Part shown: positions 33,339-44,523 of the stretch, one piece after another
Layout of the letters: every line of letters starts with the position of its first letter
Position numbering within the stretch: position 1 is the first letter of the stretch
Origin: Nocardioides sp. InS609-2
Lineage (GTDB): Bacteria; Actinomycetota; Actinomycetes; Propionibacteriales; Nocardioidaceae
Length of the DNA: 64,000 bases
Assembly: GCF_023208195.1 (NCBI RefSeq)
Contig: NZ_CP060034.1
Span: forward strand, 372,001 to 436,000
Direction of reading: 5' to 3'
Program-made: the position numbers and the translations under genes
Notes under the pieces: generated by a model
The model's database searches: none
What the model was told of the DNA's origin: nothing
The model's input: only the letters and a program-made list of their open reading frames with translations

Positions 33339-33518
33339 GCACCGGACCGACGTTCGCGAGCCGTTTTGCTTCGCTCCTGCGTGAACATCTCGCCTCGCGG
33401 CCGAACCTTCGCACCGGTGCCGGACCGACAGATGGATCGCCTCCGCGATCCCGGCCGCTCAGTCAGGTCGCCGTGACCATCTGCCCGCTCAACCCGAGCT
33501 GCGGACGTTCTGATTGCG

Positions 33519-34163
33519 TCACGACAGGGGCAAGGACGTCCGACACGCCTCGATGTTGTGGAGCCGGATGTTGTTTCTGCGCCGCTGTTCCCAGTTGCCT
33601 CTGGTCAGTCGCCACCGGTTCAGCAGGGCGGGTTCGCCTTGTCGTGTCGCCCAGTCTGAACCATTGGGCTCGTAGCCGAGATCTCGCGAGATCGCGTTGG
33701 AGCCATGGTTGTCCACGAAGGCGTCGCTGCTCGCTTCGTTCGCCCCGAGCCCGTCGAACGCGAGGTGCAGGATCGCTGCCCGCATCTCGTGTCCGAGCCC
33801 CTGGCCGCGATGATCGGCAGACAGCCAGGAGAAGGTCGTGACCGTTCCGAAGGTGGAGAAGTTCACCCCGTAGAGGTTCTGCATCCCGACCGGCTGACCA
33901 TCGACCACGACCACGAGGTACAGCCGCCAGGCATCAGCCTCGACCTTGCCTCGGCCCCGCCAGATCGCTCGCAGCCACTTGGCCACACGCAGGTCAGGAT
34001 CGGGCTCGTAGAACGAGATCGGGTCGTCGTACGGCGCAGGATCGGCGTGTGCCTTGCCCGCGCGCACGACATCCGCGAGCTGGTCCAACAGCTCGTCCGT
34101 GGCACCCCGCAGCTCCAGCGTGGGCGTGCTGACGCGCACATCCAGGAGGGGATAACTCATCAT
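33519..34163 (-). CDS. GNAT family N-acetyltransferase
   Basis: A 214-aa protein of the RimJ-like GNAT type: LVVVVDGQPVGMQNLYGVNF, then FSWLSADHRGQGLGHEMRAAIL with the acetyl-CoA loop, and FVDNHGSNAISRDLGYEPNG. The C-terminal 30 residues are Arg-rich. An ATG pair at 34163/34160 is available. It lies 39 bp downstream of another GNAT gene on the same strand. Confidence 0.82.
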   Translation of the reverse strand: MMSYPLLDVRVSTPTLELRGATDELLDQLADVVRAGKAHADPAPYDDPISFYEPDPDLRVAKWLRAIWRGRGKVEADAWRLYLVVVVDGQPVGMQNLYGVNFSTFGTVTTFSWLSADHRGQGLGHEMRAAILHLAFDGLGANEASSDAFVDNHGSNAISRDLGYEPNGSDWATRQGEPALLNRWRLTRGNWEQRRRNNIRLHNIEACRTSLPLS

Positions 34164-34202
34164 GGTGCAGTCACTCTGCCTTCACGGTTGCGGGTGGCAC
34201 GG

Positions 34203-35087
34203 TCAATTTGGGCGGCGGAAGTCGGTGACGTCCGGGAGCTTCTGGAAGCCGGCCGAGACGTACGTCGCCACGCCACCGACGTTGCTGCTCGGGGTACACA
34301 CGGTCGCGCTGGACGACCCCATCTCCTGCAATGCGGCGGCCGCCGCCACAGTGATGGCGGGGCCGTATCCGTGGCCACGGTGATCCCGATGGACGCCCAG
34401 TGGTTCAAGCAAACCCGGACGCCCTTCCCCGGCCGACCACACCGTCACCGTGGCGACCGCATCGCCATCGCCGTCGTAACCGACCAGGCACCGAGCCTGA
34501 CGGTACGGCGAGCCTGCGGCCATCGTGCGCCAGCGCTCCAGGGTGAACGTCGAGTTGGGGAACATTGCCTGCTGCACCGCGATCCGATCCTGAACGATCC
34601 GAGCCTGAACGTTGTGCGCGTCGATGACCTCGACCCTGAGGCCGCAGTCCTCCACTTGCTCAGTCAGGTCGCGAGACAACGGGGTCCACGGCTCATCGGC
34701 CTCCCAACCGCTGCGGCGTAGGAGATCTCGAAAGGCAGCGCCGAATCGGGCCTCAACGGCCCCGGCGCCGTCGGGCAGCACACCCTGCCCTGGATCGGAC
34801 AGATCGGCCAGTAGCTGGGCGGCGAACGCGTCGTCTTCGTCGACGCTCGGTGCGAGGGCCATGCGGATCAACCCCGTGGCGTCGTCCACCATGCCAACGG
34901 CCAGGATCTGCCCGTCACGGGCCCACACCCGGACGGCCTCGGCCAACTCCTGCACGCCCAGGCTCCAGTTCCACCCGAGGTCACCCGGATGAAGCTGGAC
35001 CGGCCCGCCGTCGTGCTGCCAGACCGCCACCGCCTCAACGAGCTCGCCCAACGAGTCCGGAGTCTCGGGCTGCAGCGTGATCGACAT
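34203..35087 (-). CDS. GNAT family protein with two acetyltransferase-like domains
   Basis: A 294-aa protein. Residues about 1-130 form a degenerate GNAT-like half (VWARDGQILAVGMVDDATGL), and residues 150-294 form a typical GNAT domain (LEPLGVHRDHRGHGYGPAITV; SSNVGGVATYVSAGFQKL). The layout resembles mycothiol synthase-like tandem GNATs, but function is unassigned. The ATG at 35087 is preferred because family similarity begins there. Confidence 0.78.
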   Translation of the reverse strand: MSITLQPETPDSLGELVEAVAVWQHDGGPVQLHPGDLGWNWSLGVQELAEAVRVWARDGQILAVGMVDDATGLIRMALAPSVDEDDAFAAQLLADLSDPGQGVLPDGAGAVEARFGAAFRDLLRRSGWEADEPWTPLSRDLTEQVEDCGLRVEVIDAHNVQARIVQDRIAVQQAMFPNSTFTLERWRTMAAGSPYRQARCLVGYDGDGDAVATVTVWSAGEGRPGLLEPLGVHRDHRGHGYGPAITVAAAAALQEMGSSSATVCTPSSNVGGVATYVSAGFQKLPDVTDFRRPN

Positions 35088-35414
35088 ACAGGGATCCAAC
35101 CCCACACCACAGCGACGAGGGACATGGTTTTGCACCGCCAACGTGCCGACCCGTGATTCGCGCAAGCGCATTTCGGGCCCATAAGCGGCTCTTCCGAGTT
35201 TGGCGCCTCGCTCATGTCACCAGCCGCAGAAGACCAGCCAGGTCAGAGATGACTTCACCCGACCAGAGTGGGACCCCCCTGATCATGAAGTTCACCCACT
35301 ATGGCGGGCGCGGACGGAATCTCAAACACTCCGAGTTGGCCGACGCTTGGGAGATCCCGAAGGGGTCCGGATAGAGGGAGCCTGACCCGGTTCTCCGGAC
35401 ACGGTTGGTGTGGT
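35088..35414. other. Gap of about 327 bp, no gene recognised
   Basis: It holds the likely promoter of the GNAT pair. Short plus-strand frames (for example 35153-35374) have no domain or ribosome-binding site. Confidence 0.45.
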
Positions 35415-35546
35415 GCCTATGTCGCTCGGTCGCGGCGCTGGGATCCACTCGCAGATCGCTGAGGCGAGCTCGTCTTGGGTTCTCCATCGTGGGGTGTCGA
35501 GGTTCAGCGTCGGGGCCCAAGCAGGCGGAACGCTGTCAAAGGGCAA
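35415..35546 (-). pseudogene. IS3-family transposase fragment
   Basis: The frame gives LDTPRWRTQDELASAICEWI, the segment just before the C-terminus of IS3-type transposases (W-T-R-D-E-L-A-x-A-I). The RRRHSxLGxLxP motif expected next is absent. A short eroded fragment; moderate confidence only. Confidence 0.4.
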
Positions 35547-35635
35547 CCGCGCCGTAATGGGTCGGTCGCTGGTGGTGTCGAGTGGTCAGGTCAGTCCCGG
35601 GCCGAACAGGCTTCCGGCCCGGGACGAATCGTTGG

Positions 35636-35833
35636 TCAGACGACCTGGTAGCCGGCAGCGTTGATCGCGCCGCGTACCTGCTCGCTGTCGTAGTCGCCAG
35701 TGACGGTCAGGATGCCGATGTCCAGGTCGACGTCCGTGGCTTCGACTCCGGCTACGTCGGCAACGGCCGCGGTGACCTTGCCCGTGCAGCTGGCACGTGT
35801 CATGCCCTGGACGGTGTGGGTAGTGGTGCACAT
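35636..35833 (-). CDS. HMA-domain copper chaperone-like protein with a lost cysteine
   Basis: A 65-aa heavy-metal-associated domain: THTVQGMTRASCTGKVTAAV, GVEATDVDLDIGILTVTGD and VRGAINAAGY. The normal metal site is GMTCxxC; here the first Cys is Arg13 and only Cys16 remains, so copper binding should be weak or absent. It follows the MFS exporter gene by 62 bp on the same strand and is probably co-transcribed under CsoR control. Confidence 0.8.
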   Translation of the reverse strand: MCTTTHTVQGMTRASCTGKVTAAVADVAGVEATDVDLDIGILTVTGDYDSEQVRGAINAAGYQVV

Positions 35834-35895
35834 CTTCGTTGTTTCCTTTCTCGGTTCCGGTGCCGGGCGGCCCCGGAAGTCAGGGTTTCGACGGT

Positions 35896-37398
35896 TCAAA
35901 CAGTGTGAGCGTCGATAGGGGCGGGTTCGTCCTGGCTGGCGGACGGGGCTGCGCGCAGGAACGTCGCAGCTGCGGCGGCGGCCAGCACGGCTACCACGGC
36001 GGCACCGATGAAGGCCGAGGAGAAGCCGTTGGTGAGTGCGCCCAGGTCGCCCAGCTGGTCGGCGCCCTGTTTGGCGGCGATGGCGGTCATCGCTGCCAGG
36101 CCGAGAGCCGAGCCCACCTGGTAGCTGGTGTTGACGATGCCTGAGGCCAACCCACCCTCCTCGGGGCGGGCCGAGGAGATCGCCGTACCCAGGGACGGGA
36201 TGAAGGCCAAGGACATGCCGAGCGCGGCAACCAGGGACGCCGGCAGGACGTCGGTCGCGAAGGACCCGTCCGGGCGGACCCGGGCCAGCCAGCCCATGCC
36301 GGCCGCCAGGATGACCAGGCCGGCGACGGTAGCCGTCTTCGGCCCGAACCTTCCCAGCGCCCGGGGCGCCAGCACGACCATCCCGACCATGATCAGGGCC
36401 GTCATCGGCAACAGGGCGGCGCCGCTCGGGAACGCGGAATAGCCAAGCACCTGCTGCAGGTCGAGGTTCAAGAAGAACCACATGGGGATCCAAGCGACAA
36501 CGAGCAGTAGCTGCACAACGTTGGCAGCAGCCAGGTTGGGCGTCCGGAAGATGCGCAACGGGACCAGGGGGTCCCGGCGCTTGACCTGGAGGACGACGAA
36601 GGAGGCCAGCAGGACCGCGGCAAGGGCAAGCACCAGCCACGTCCGGGTCGTGTCCCAGCCGACCTCGGGGGCCTGGACGATCGAGTAGACCGCGGCGCCG
36701 AGTCCAGCGGTGATCGCGGCGGCACCGGCGAGGTCGATGCTGGACCGGGCGCCGGCTCCACCCGCCGGCATCAGCGCCGGGGTGACGGCGAGCAGCACGA
36801 GGGCGATGGGGATGTTGATGTAGAAGACCCAGGGCCAGCTCGCGTACTCGGTGATCACGCCGCCGAGGAAGATGCCGGCCGTGCCGCCCGCCGGTGCCGC
36901 AGCCCCATAGAAGGCGAACGCCTTGGTCAGCTCGCGGGGGTTGTGCCCGAAGAGCATCATCAGCAGCGTCAGGGCCGAGGGTGCGATCAGCGCGGATCCG
37001 GCGCCCTGGACCGCCCGGCCGACCAGTTCGACCTCGACCGAGCCGGCCACGCCGGCGACCACGGACCCGACGAGCAGGACCGCCCAACCGGTGGTGAAGA
37101 CGCGCCGCGCGCCGAACAGGTCGGCGAGCTTGCCACCCAACAGCAGCAGACCGCCGAGAGCCACGACATAGGCGTTGAACACCCAGGAGAGGTTCTCCTG
37201 GGAGAAACCGAGGTCGGCCTGCATCTGGGGCAAGGCCACGCCGATGATCGAGGTGTCCATGATGACCATGAACTGGCCCGTGGCGATCACCGCGAGCACC
37301 GCCGTGGGGCTGGAGGCGCAGAGGAACCGGACATGGTGAGTCTCCTTCGATGGATCCGTTCGCAGGTCCGCTCGTGCGGGCCGAGCATCGCAATACAT
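35896..37398 (-). CDS. MFS drug/metal exporter, DHA2 (EmrB/QacA) type
   Basis: A protein of about 480-500 aa with 14 predicted membrane segments. TM1 contains ATGQFMVIMDTSIIGVALP (motif D1), GGKLADLFGARR is motif A and GRAVQGAGSALIAPSAL is motif C. The best start signal, ATG at 37334 with GGAG 8 nt upstream, is out of frame with the transporter by one base. The in-frame alternatives are weak codons, as far out as 37398. A CsoR-type operator lies just upstream, linking it to copper response. Confidence 0.82.
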   Translation of the reverse strand: MYCDARPARADLRTDPSKETHHVRFLCASSPTAVLAVIATGQFMVIMDTSIIGVALPQMQADLGFSQENLSWVFNAYVVALGGLLLLGGKLADLFGARRVFTTGWAVLLVGSVVAGVAGSVEVELVGRAVQGAGSALIAPSALTLLMMLFGHNPRELTKAFAFYGAAAPAGGTAGIFLGGVITEYASWPWVFYINIPIALVLLAVTPALMPAGGAGARSSIDLAGAAAITAGLGAAVYSIVQAPEVGWDTTRTWLVLALAAVLLASFVVLQVKRRDPLVPLRIFRTPNLAAANVVQLLLVVAWIPMWFFLNLDLQQVLGYSAFPSGAALLPMTALIMVGMVVLAPRALGRFGPKTATVAGLVILAAGMGWLARVRPDGSFATDVLPASLVAALGMSLAFIPSLGTAISSARPEEGGLASGIVNTSYQVGSALGLAAMTAIAAKQGADQLGDLGALTNGFSSAFIGAAVVAVLAAAAAATFLRAAPSASQDEPAPIDAHTV

Positions 37399-37399
37399 A

Positions 37400-37414
37400 T
37401 ACCCTAGGGGGGTA
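37400..37414. promoter_or_regulatory. CsoR-type operator proximal to the MFS gene
   Basis: TACCCTAGGGGGGTA matches the pseudo-palindromic C/G-tract operators of CsoR repressors. It lies 65 bp upstream of the expected MFS start. Confidence 0.72.
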
Positions 37415-37447
37415 CTGTATCAACAGCGGACGACATCTGAGACCAAA

Positions 37448-37462
37448 TACCCTCAGGGGGTA
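37448..37462. promoter_or_regulatory. CsoR-type operator proximal to csoR
   Basis: TACCCTCAGGGGGTA is the second copy, 40 bp upstream of the csoR start. The two operators are 48 bp apart, one for each divergent promoter. Confidence 0.75.
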
Positions 37463-37502
37463 CGCTGAGCAGCATGGCTCAACAGCCAGAGGAGACATCG
37501 GG

Positions 37503-37835
37503 ATGAGCAGTCACGAGACCGACACCCACCGCGAGATCACGCTCACGCACCATGAGCATGGCTACATCCACAGCAAGGACGACTACCTCAAGCGGCTGCG
37601 CCGCATCGAGGGCCAGGCGCGCGGGCTCCAGCGGATGGTCGATGAGGAGAAGTACTGCATCGACATCCTCACCCAGGTATCGGCCATGACGAAGGCCTTA
37701 CAGTCGGTCGCCCTGGGCCTCCTCGGTGAGCACATGGCCCACTGCGTGGTCGACGCCGCCCGCGAGGGCGATGCCGAGGCGGAGGTCAAGCTCAAGGAAG
37801 CCTCCGACGCCATCGCACGACTCGTCCGGTCCTGA
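37503..37835 (+). CDS. csoR: CsoR-family copper-sensing repressor
   Basis: A 110-aa four-helix repressor (DUF156). The Cu(I)-binding C-H-C set is visible: Cys52 in EKYCIDILTQ, His77 and Cys81 in GEHMAHCVVDAA. KRLRRIEGQARGLQRMV is the DNA-binding helix. GAGGAG precedes the ATG at 37503. A 10-codon ORF at 37474 overlaps the start. Two CsoR-like operators upstream support autoregulation and control of the divergent exporter. Confidence 0.93.
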   Translation: MSSHETDTHREITLTHHEHGYIHSKDDYLKRLRRIEGQARGLQRMVDEEKYCIDILTQVSAMTKALQSVALGLLGEHMAHCVVDAAREGDAEAEVKLKEASDAIARLVRS

Positions 37836-37862
37836 CACCGACCAAGAGAAGCCGAGCTCGCC

Positions 37863-38012
37863 ATGAGCGAGACTCGCACCTACACCCTCACCGCATGACC
37901 TGTGGCCACTGCGTCGCCTCGGTGACTGAAGAGGTCCAGGAGATCCCCGGCGTCGAGAGGGTCGCGGTCGTCCTGGAACCGGTGCCGTCACCGTCACCAG
38001 CAGCCGTCAGGT
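37863..38012 (+). pseudogene. CopZ-like copper chaperone, frameshifted
   Basis: ATG 37863 opens MSETRTYTLTA and then meets TGA at once; one base inserted near 37894 would give the normal GMTCGHCVASVTEEV and GVERVAVVLEP. A second shift near 37980 is needed to reach GAVTVTSSRQ. A start at ATG 37895 would make a 38-residue peptide carrying CGHC. It directly follows csoR, the usual position of copZ. Confidence 0.7.
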
Positions 38013-38824
38013 GAGCAGTTCCATCAGGTGCTTCGCCTGAGCCTCGGTGGTGCCGGACGGGTTCCGCCGGAAGCCACCGTTGCCCGGCAGCAGCATGGCC
38101 AGCCAGAAGGCTGCCCAGAGCGGGCGGTACGCGCGCATGCGCTCGCGTTCCTCCGGTGCGAGCCCGACCGCGTCGACCAGTGCGTCGCGGTCGAAGACTC
38201 CGGCGAGGCGACCCGCGATGTGCTCGACGTGGTCGGCGAGCTCGTACGCCGGGTCGGTGAGCCCGCCGTCCTCGAAGTCGACCAGACGACAGATGTCGCC
38301 GTCCCAGAGGACGTTCGCGGGGTTCAGGTCGGAGATGCCCAGCGCCACCAGCTGCGGCTCCGGAAGACTGTCCGGATCAGCCAGCCACGCGGATGCCGCG
38401 TCGACGGCCCACTGCACCTGCTCCGCGTCACGGCACTGGGTCAGGTCGGACGAGTCGCCCAGCCACTCCGCCACCATCGCAGCATGGGTCGTCGGCCCGT
38501 AGATCCGCTCCTGGAGCCCGGAGTCGCGCACCGCCTCGAGTGGTACGTCGTACAGCCTGCGCAGTGCCCGCCCGAGTGATGCCGTCTGGGCCGATGTGAG
38601 AGGCGCGCCGCCCAACGGCTCCCCCGGAATCCGTTCCATGACGACCACCGGGCCGCCGTCGGATGTCTCCTTGCGCAGGGGCTTCGGTGCCACGCCGGGC
38701 GCGTGCTGGGCGAGGAGCGTCAGGCAGGCCCACTCCCGGTCCGCCTCCCCGCGGTCCCAGCTGACGTACCTCTTGCGAACCTCGCTGGTCGTGAAGGTCA
38801 GGTCGTGGGTCTGCGTCTGCACTG

Positions 38825-38828
<4 letters not shown>
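38007..38828 (-). CDS. Aminoglycoside phosphotransferase-like (APH) family protein
   Basis: A 273-aa kinase-fold protein. The catalytic loop reads ALGISDLNPANVLW, keeping Asp and Asn but with Ser where APH enzymes have His; the DFEDGG motif gives the metal-binding Asp. VVMERIPGEPLGG is the hinge segment. The substrate is unknown; antibiotic resistance should not be assumed. Its start overlaps the end of the UvrA-like gene by 4 nt. Confidence 0.82.
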
Positions 38829-41212
<2,384 letters not shown>

Positions 41213-41214
41213 GC

Positions 41215-41853
41215 TCAGGTTGTCTCCCTGTCCCCGTGTCGCATGCGAGCAGCCTCCCACGCGAACCCGTCCGGATCGGCGAACGGCCCGGCGTCACTGC
41301 CGATGGCGATCCGGTGCGACCCGGTGCCCTCCGGCGGGACACCGGCGTCCTTGGCCGCGGCGCGTCGTTGGTAGAGAGCTAGCTTGACGGGCGACGACGA
41401 GGCGTCGAACTCGACGTACTTGCTGCCGAAGCTCTTGGCCACGGTCAGTCCGTGCTCGACGTAGAACCGCTTGCTCGCCTTCACGTCCGCGACTCCCAGC
41501 AGCAGGACGAGGTCGTCGACCTGCCGGGTGGCGGGACCGGTGTCCTTCTTCGACGAGGTCGCGACCTTCCAGATCGCCCCGTCCGGAGCCTGTACGACGC
41601 CGCCGTACCCCCAGAAGCTCTTGCTCACCGGCTTCAGCACGGTGGCGCCCCCGTCGAGGGCGCTGCCGACGAGGCTGTCGACCGTGCTGGGCTGGCCCAC
41701 CACGAGCGACAGGGTGAAACCACGGAAGCCGGTCGTGGGTGTCTCCCCGGCACGGACGTGCAGCTTGTCGCCCAGGCCGAAGGCAGCCGCGTAGAACGCC
41801 TCGGCGGCCGGGGCGTCGGACACCTCGAGGGTGACCGAGTCCAGGGCGGCCAT
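41215..41853 (-). CDS. VOC (glyoxalase-like) protein, two modules
   Basis: A 212-aa protein with two VOC modules (about residues 1-100 and 105-212): VTLEVSDAPAAEAFYAAAFG and VLLLGVADVKASKRFYVEHG are the paired first strands, and GPFADPDGFAWEAA is the end of the second. Two bases separate it from the UvrA-like gene. It probably acts on or binds a small toxic molecule with its operon partners. Confidence 0.82.
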   Translation of the reverse strand: MAALDSVTLEVSDAPAAEAFYAAAFGLGDKLHVRAGETPTTGFRGFTLSLVVGQPSTVDSLVGSALDGGATVLKPVSKSFWGYGGVVQAPDGAIWKVATSSKKDTGPATRQVDDLVLLLGVADVKASKRFYVEHGLTVAKSFGSKYVEFDASSSPVKLALYQRRAAAKDAGVPPEGTGSHRIAIGSDAGPFADPDGFAWEAARMRHGDRETT

Positions 41854-42260
41854 CAGCGCAGCTCCTGGATCCGGACCATGTTGCCCGCGGGGTCGCGGAT
41901 GGCGCAGTCCCGGATGCCGTACGGCTGCTCGGTCGGCTCCTGGACGACCTCGGCGCTGGCCTCAACCCGCTCGAAGGTGCTGTCGAGGTCGGGCGTGGCG
42001 AGGTTGATGCTGGCGAAGGTGCCCTTGGCCATCATCTCGGCGATGAGGCGGCCCTCCTCGTCGGTGATGCCGGGGTCCGCGGCCGGCGGGTGGAGGACGA
42101 TGGACGTGCCGGGCTGGCCGACGGGTCCGACGGTGATCCAGCGCATCCCCTCGTAGCCGACGTCGCCGCGGACCTCGAAGCCGAGGAGGTCGCGGTAGAA
42201 GGCCAGGGAGGCGTCCGGGTCGTTGTGTGGGAGGTAGCTCGCGTTGATGGTGATGTTCAT
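41853..42260 (-). CDS. VOC (glyoxalase-like) protein
   Basis: A 135-aa single-module VOC protein: INASYLPHNDPDASLAFYRD, GFEVRGDVGYEGMRWITVGP, SINLATPDLDSTFERVEASA and IRDPAGNMVRIQEL. It overlaps the next gene by 1 nt and follows the AraC gene by 5 nt. The ATG at 42260 is preferred over two upstream in-frame codons. Confidence 0.85.
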   Translation of the reverse strand: MNITINASYLPHNDPDASLAFYRDLLGFEVRGDVGYEGMRWITVGPVGQPGTSIVLHPPAADPGITDEEGRLIAEMMAKGTFASINLATPDLDSTFERVEASAEVVQEPTEQPYGIRDCAIRDPAGNMVRIQELR

Positions 42261-42265
42261 GGCCA

Positions 42266-42721
42266 TCACGCTAGGTGCGGCCCCGGGGAGGACGCTTCTC
42301 GATTCCTGATCGGTTTGGTGACCTTCTTCGCCACGCAGGGCGGCATCCCCTCTGTCGTGCGTGCCGCGTCGCGCCGGTAGACGCTGGGCGGCACACCGAC
42401 CAGCTGGGTGAAGCGGGTGCTGAACGTGCCGAGCGACTGGCAGCCGACCGCGAAGCAGACGTCGGTGACGCTGAGGTCGCCACGCCGCAACAGCGCCATC
42501 GCGCGCTCGATGCGCCGAGTCATCAGGTAGGAGTACGGCGGCTCGCCGTACGCCCGGCGGAACTCGCGACTGAGGTGCCCCGCCGACATGTGTACGCCGC
42601 GGGCGAGCGCCTCGACGTCCAGCGGCTGCGCGTAATCCCGGTCGATCCGGTCGCGAACCCGGCGCAGAAGGGCGAGATCGCGAAGGTGCTGCGCCTCAGC
42701 GGGGCTGGTGGTCACCTGCAT
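42266..42721 (-). CDS. AraC-family regulator
   Basis: A 151-aa protein made mostly of the AraC double HTH: DYAQPLDVEALARGVHMSAG and HLSREFRRAYGEPPYSYLM, then AMALLRRGDLSVTDVCFAVG and FSTRFTQLVGVPPSVYR. There is no N-terminal sensor domain. It is the first gene of the AraC-VOC-VOC-UvrA operon, so it is probably a local activator. The ATG at 42721 is chosen by HTH position. Confidence 0.9.
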   Translation of the reverse strand: MQVTTSPAEAQHLRDLALLRRVRDRIDRDYAQPLDVEALARGVHMSAGHLSREFRRAYGEPPYSYLMTRRIERAMALLRRGDLSVTDVCFAVGCQSLGTFSTRFTQLVGVPPSVYRRDAARTTEGMPPCVAKKVTKPIRNREASSPGPHLA

Positions 42722-42788
42722 GATCGTGCCACGACGACGGGTGAGGTCACCAGCGCCACACAGTGCGCTTCGGTCGCGACCGGGACCG

Positions 42789-44066
42789 TCATCGACCGTC
42801 CTGACCGCTGGGCGAGGCCTCGCCGGCAGCCAGCTGGAGAAACCGGTCACGTCGCTGCTCGCGATGGCGTCGTTCGGGCTCGGACGCCAGCCCGTCGAGT
42901 GATGCGGTCAGCTCGCTCGCGGCCTCAGCGTGTCGGCCCTCCCGGGCGAGCAGCTCGGCACGGACCGCGTGCCATCGGGGGCTCGGCGGAACCTCTTCCA
43001 GAAGCGCGAGGCCGGCCGCAGGGCCCGATGCCTCGGCAGTTGCCACGACCCGGCCGAGACCGGCTGCGGGGCTGGGGGCGACCGACACGAGCAGGTCGTA
43101 GAGCCGCACGACCTCCGCCCAGTCGGTCTCGTCGTACACCTCAGCCCGGGCATGCTCGGCGGCGATCGCGGCCTGTAGCTGGTAGGCGTCGGCCTGTCCC
43201 CCGGTGCGGCGCAACGAGCAGTTGAGCAGCTCGACACCGCGCTCGATCGACGCGGCGTCCCACCGGGCCCGGTCCTGGCGGTCAAGCGTCACGACCTCAC
43301 CAGTCTCGTCGAGCCGGGTCGGCCGTCGAGCCTCGGTGAGCAGCAGCAACGCGAGTACGCCGGCAGGCATCGGCTGCTCCGGCAGCAGCTCGTGCAGGAG
43401 CTCGGCGAGCCTGACCGCCTCGGCGCACACGTCGACGTCGTACGCGAGGCTGCCGTCCAGGGGCGCATGGCCGGCCGTGTAGAGGGTGTGGACCACCCCG
43501 CACACCGCGGGCAGCCGCTCGGCGAGCTCGTCGTCGGCCGGGACGCGGTACGGGATGTGCGCTGCGGCGATCTTCTGTCGAGCCCGGGTGAGTCGCTTGA
43601 TGGTCGCGACCTCGGTGGTGAGCAGCACGCTGCCGATCTGTGCTGGTGAGAGGCCACACAGCGTGCGCAGCGCCAGCGCGACGCGAGTCGGCGGCGACAG
43701 CGCCGGATGGCAGCAGGTGAAGATCAACCGCAGGACGTCGTCCTGGACGACCTCGTCCGTCGGGAGGTCCGGCCTCGCGAGCTCGATCATGCGGAACCCG
43801 TCCTGTTCCTTGCCCGGACGCAGGCGGTCGCGGCGCAGGATGTCGATCGCCTTACGTCGTGCGGTCACGGTGAGCCAGGCACGGGGTTGCGGCGGCACTC
43901 CCGTGACGGTCCACGCGCCGAGGGCCGCGACGCTCGCCTCCTGCACGGCGTCCTCGGCGACCTGCACGTCGCCGACGGTCCGGATCAGTGTCGCCAGGAT
44001 GCGCGCCCCTTCGACCCGGATCGTCTCAGCGACCGCCTGGCGTGCCTTCTCTGCCTCCTCGCCCAC
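42789..44066 (-). CDS. ECF42-type RNA polymerase sigma factor
   Basis: A 425-aa protein from a GTG. Sigma region 2 includes VQVAEDAVQEASVAAL and PRAWLTVTARRKAIDILRRD; region 4 includes LSPAQIGSVLLTTEVATIKRL; a C-terminal TPR-like extension of about 220 residues follows with RLYDLLVSVAPSPAAGLGRV. It lies 7 nt after the DGPF-domain gene. It is a second, non-identical copy of the module at 11.4-13.0 kb. Confidence 0.9.
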   Translation of the reverse strand: MGEEAEKARQAVAETIRVEGARILATLIRTVGDVQVAEDAVQEASVAALGAWTVTGVPPQPRAWLTVTARRKAIDILRRDRLRPGKEQDGFRMIELARPDLPTDEVVQDDVLRLIFTCCHPALSPPTRVALALRTLCGLSPAQIGSVLLTTEVATIKRLTRARQKIAAAHIPYRVPADDELAERLPAVCGVVHTLYTAGHAPLDGSLAYDVDVCAEAVRLAELLHELLPEQPMPAGVLALLLLTEARRPTRLDETGEVVTLDRQDRARWDAASIERGVELLNCSLRRTGGQADAYQLQAAIAAEHARAEVYDETDWAEVVRLYDLLVSVAPSPAAGLGRVVATAEASGPAAGLALLEEVPPSPRWHAVRAELLAREGRHAEAASELTASLDGLASEPERRHREQRRDRFLQLAAGEASPSGQDGR

Positions 44067-44073
44067 AGACGAC

Positions 44074-44421
44074 CTACCTGGATGCGATGACGGGACGCAC
44101 CTCGACGGCACCGCCCCACGCCGCGGGCAGGCTGGCCGAGATCGCCACTGCCTCATCCAGGTCGGCAGCCTCGATCAGGTAGTAACCGGTCAGCGCCTCC
44201 TTGGTCTCGGCGTACGGCCCGTCGGTCGTCACGACCGCTCCCCCGCGCGCTCCCTCGACCCGCACGACCGTGGCGGTACTGGTCGGGTGGAGTACGGCGC
44301 TAGCGCGGATGTTGTGGGCGTTCTCGACCGCGAACTCGCGGTACTCGGCGAGCTCGGCAGCCTGCTCAGGGGCAAACCAGTCGACGTCGGCGGTGTAGGT
44401 CAGCGCGAGGTACTGCGGCAT
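44074..44421 (-). CDS. YCII/DGPF-domain protein, ECF42 partner
   Basis: A 115-aa DGPF protein: MPQYLALTYTADVDW at the start, VVTTDGPYAETKEALTGYYLIEAADLDEAV (DGPY replacing DGPF) in the middle and EVRPVI at the end. It is the first gene of the second ECF42 module. The ATG at 44421 is preceded by an AAGGAGC box. Confidence 0.9.
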   Translation of the reverse strand: MPQYLALTYTADVDWFAPEQAAELAEYREFAVENAHNIRASAVLHPTSTATVVRVEGARGGAVVTTDGPYAETKEALTGYYLIEAADLDEAVAISASLPAAWGGAVEVRPVIASR

Positions 44422-44523
44422 GGATCGCTCCTTAGGCGTCTCGGAGACCTCGGTGGTCCCTCGAGTATGGAACGAACAGCCGATCCCGAGGTGGACATGC
44501 CCGCGCACGCTAGCGTGGCGACC

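Noticed and set aside
37474..37506. 10-codon ORF overlapping the csoR start as a regulatory leader peptide
   Set aside because: Too short to judge; composition is unremarkable and the CsoR operators already explain regulation.
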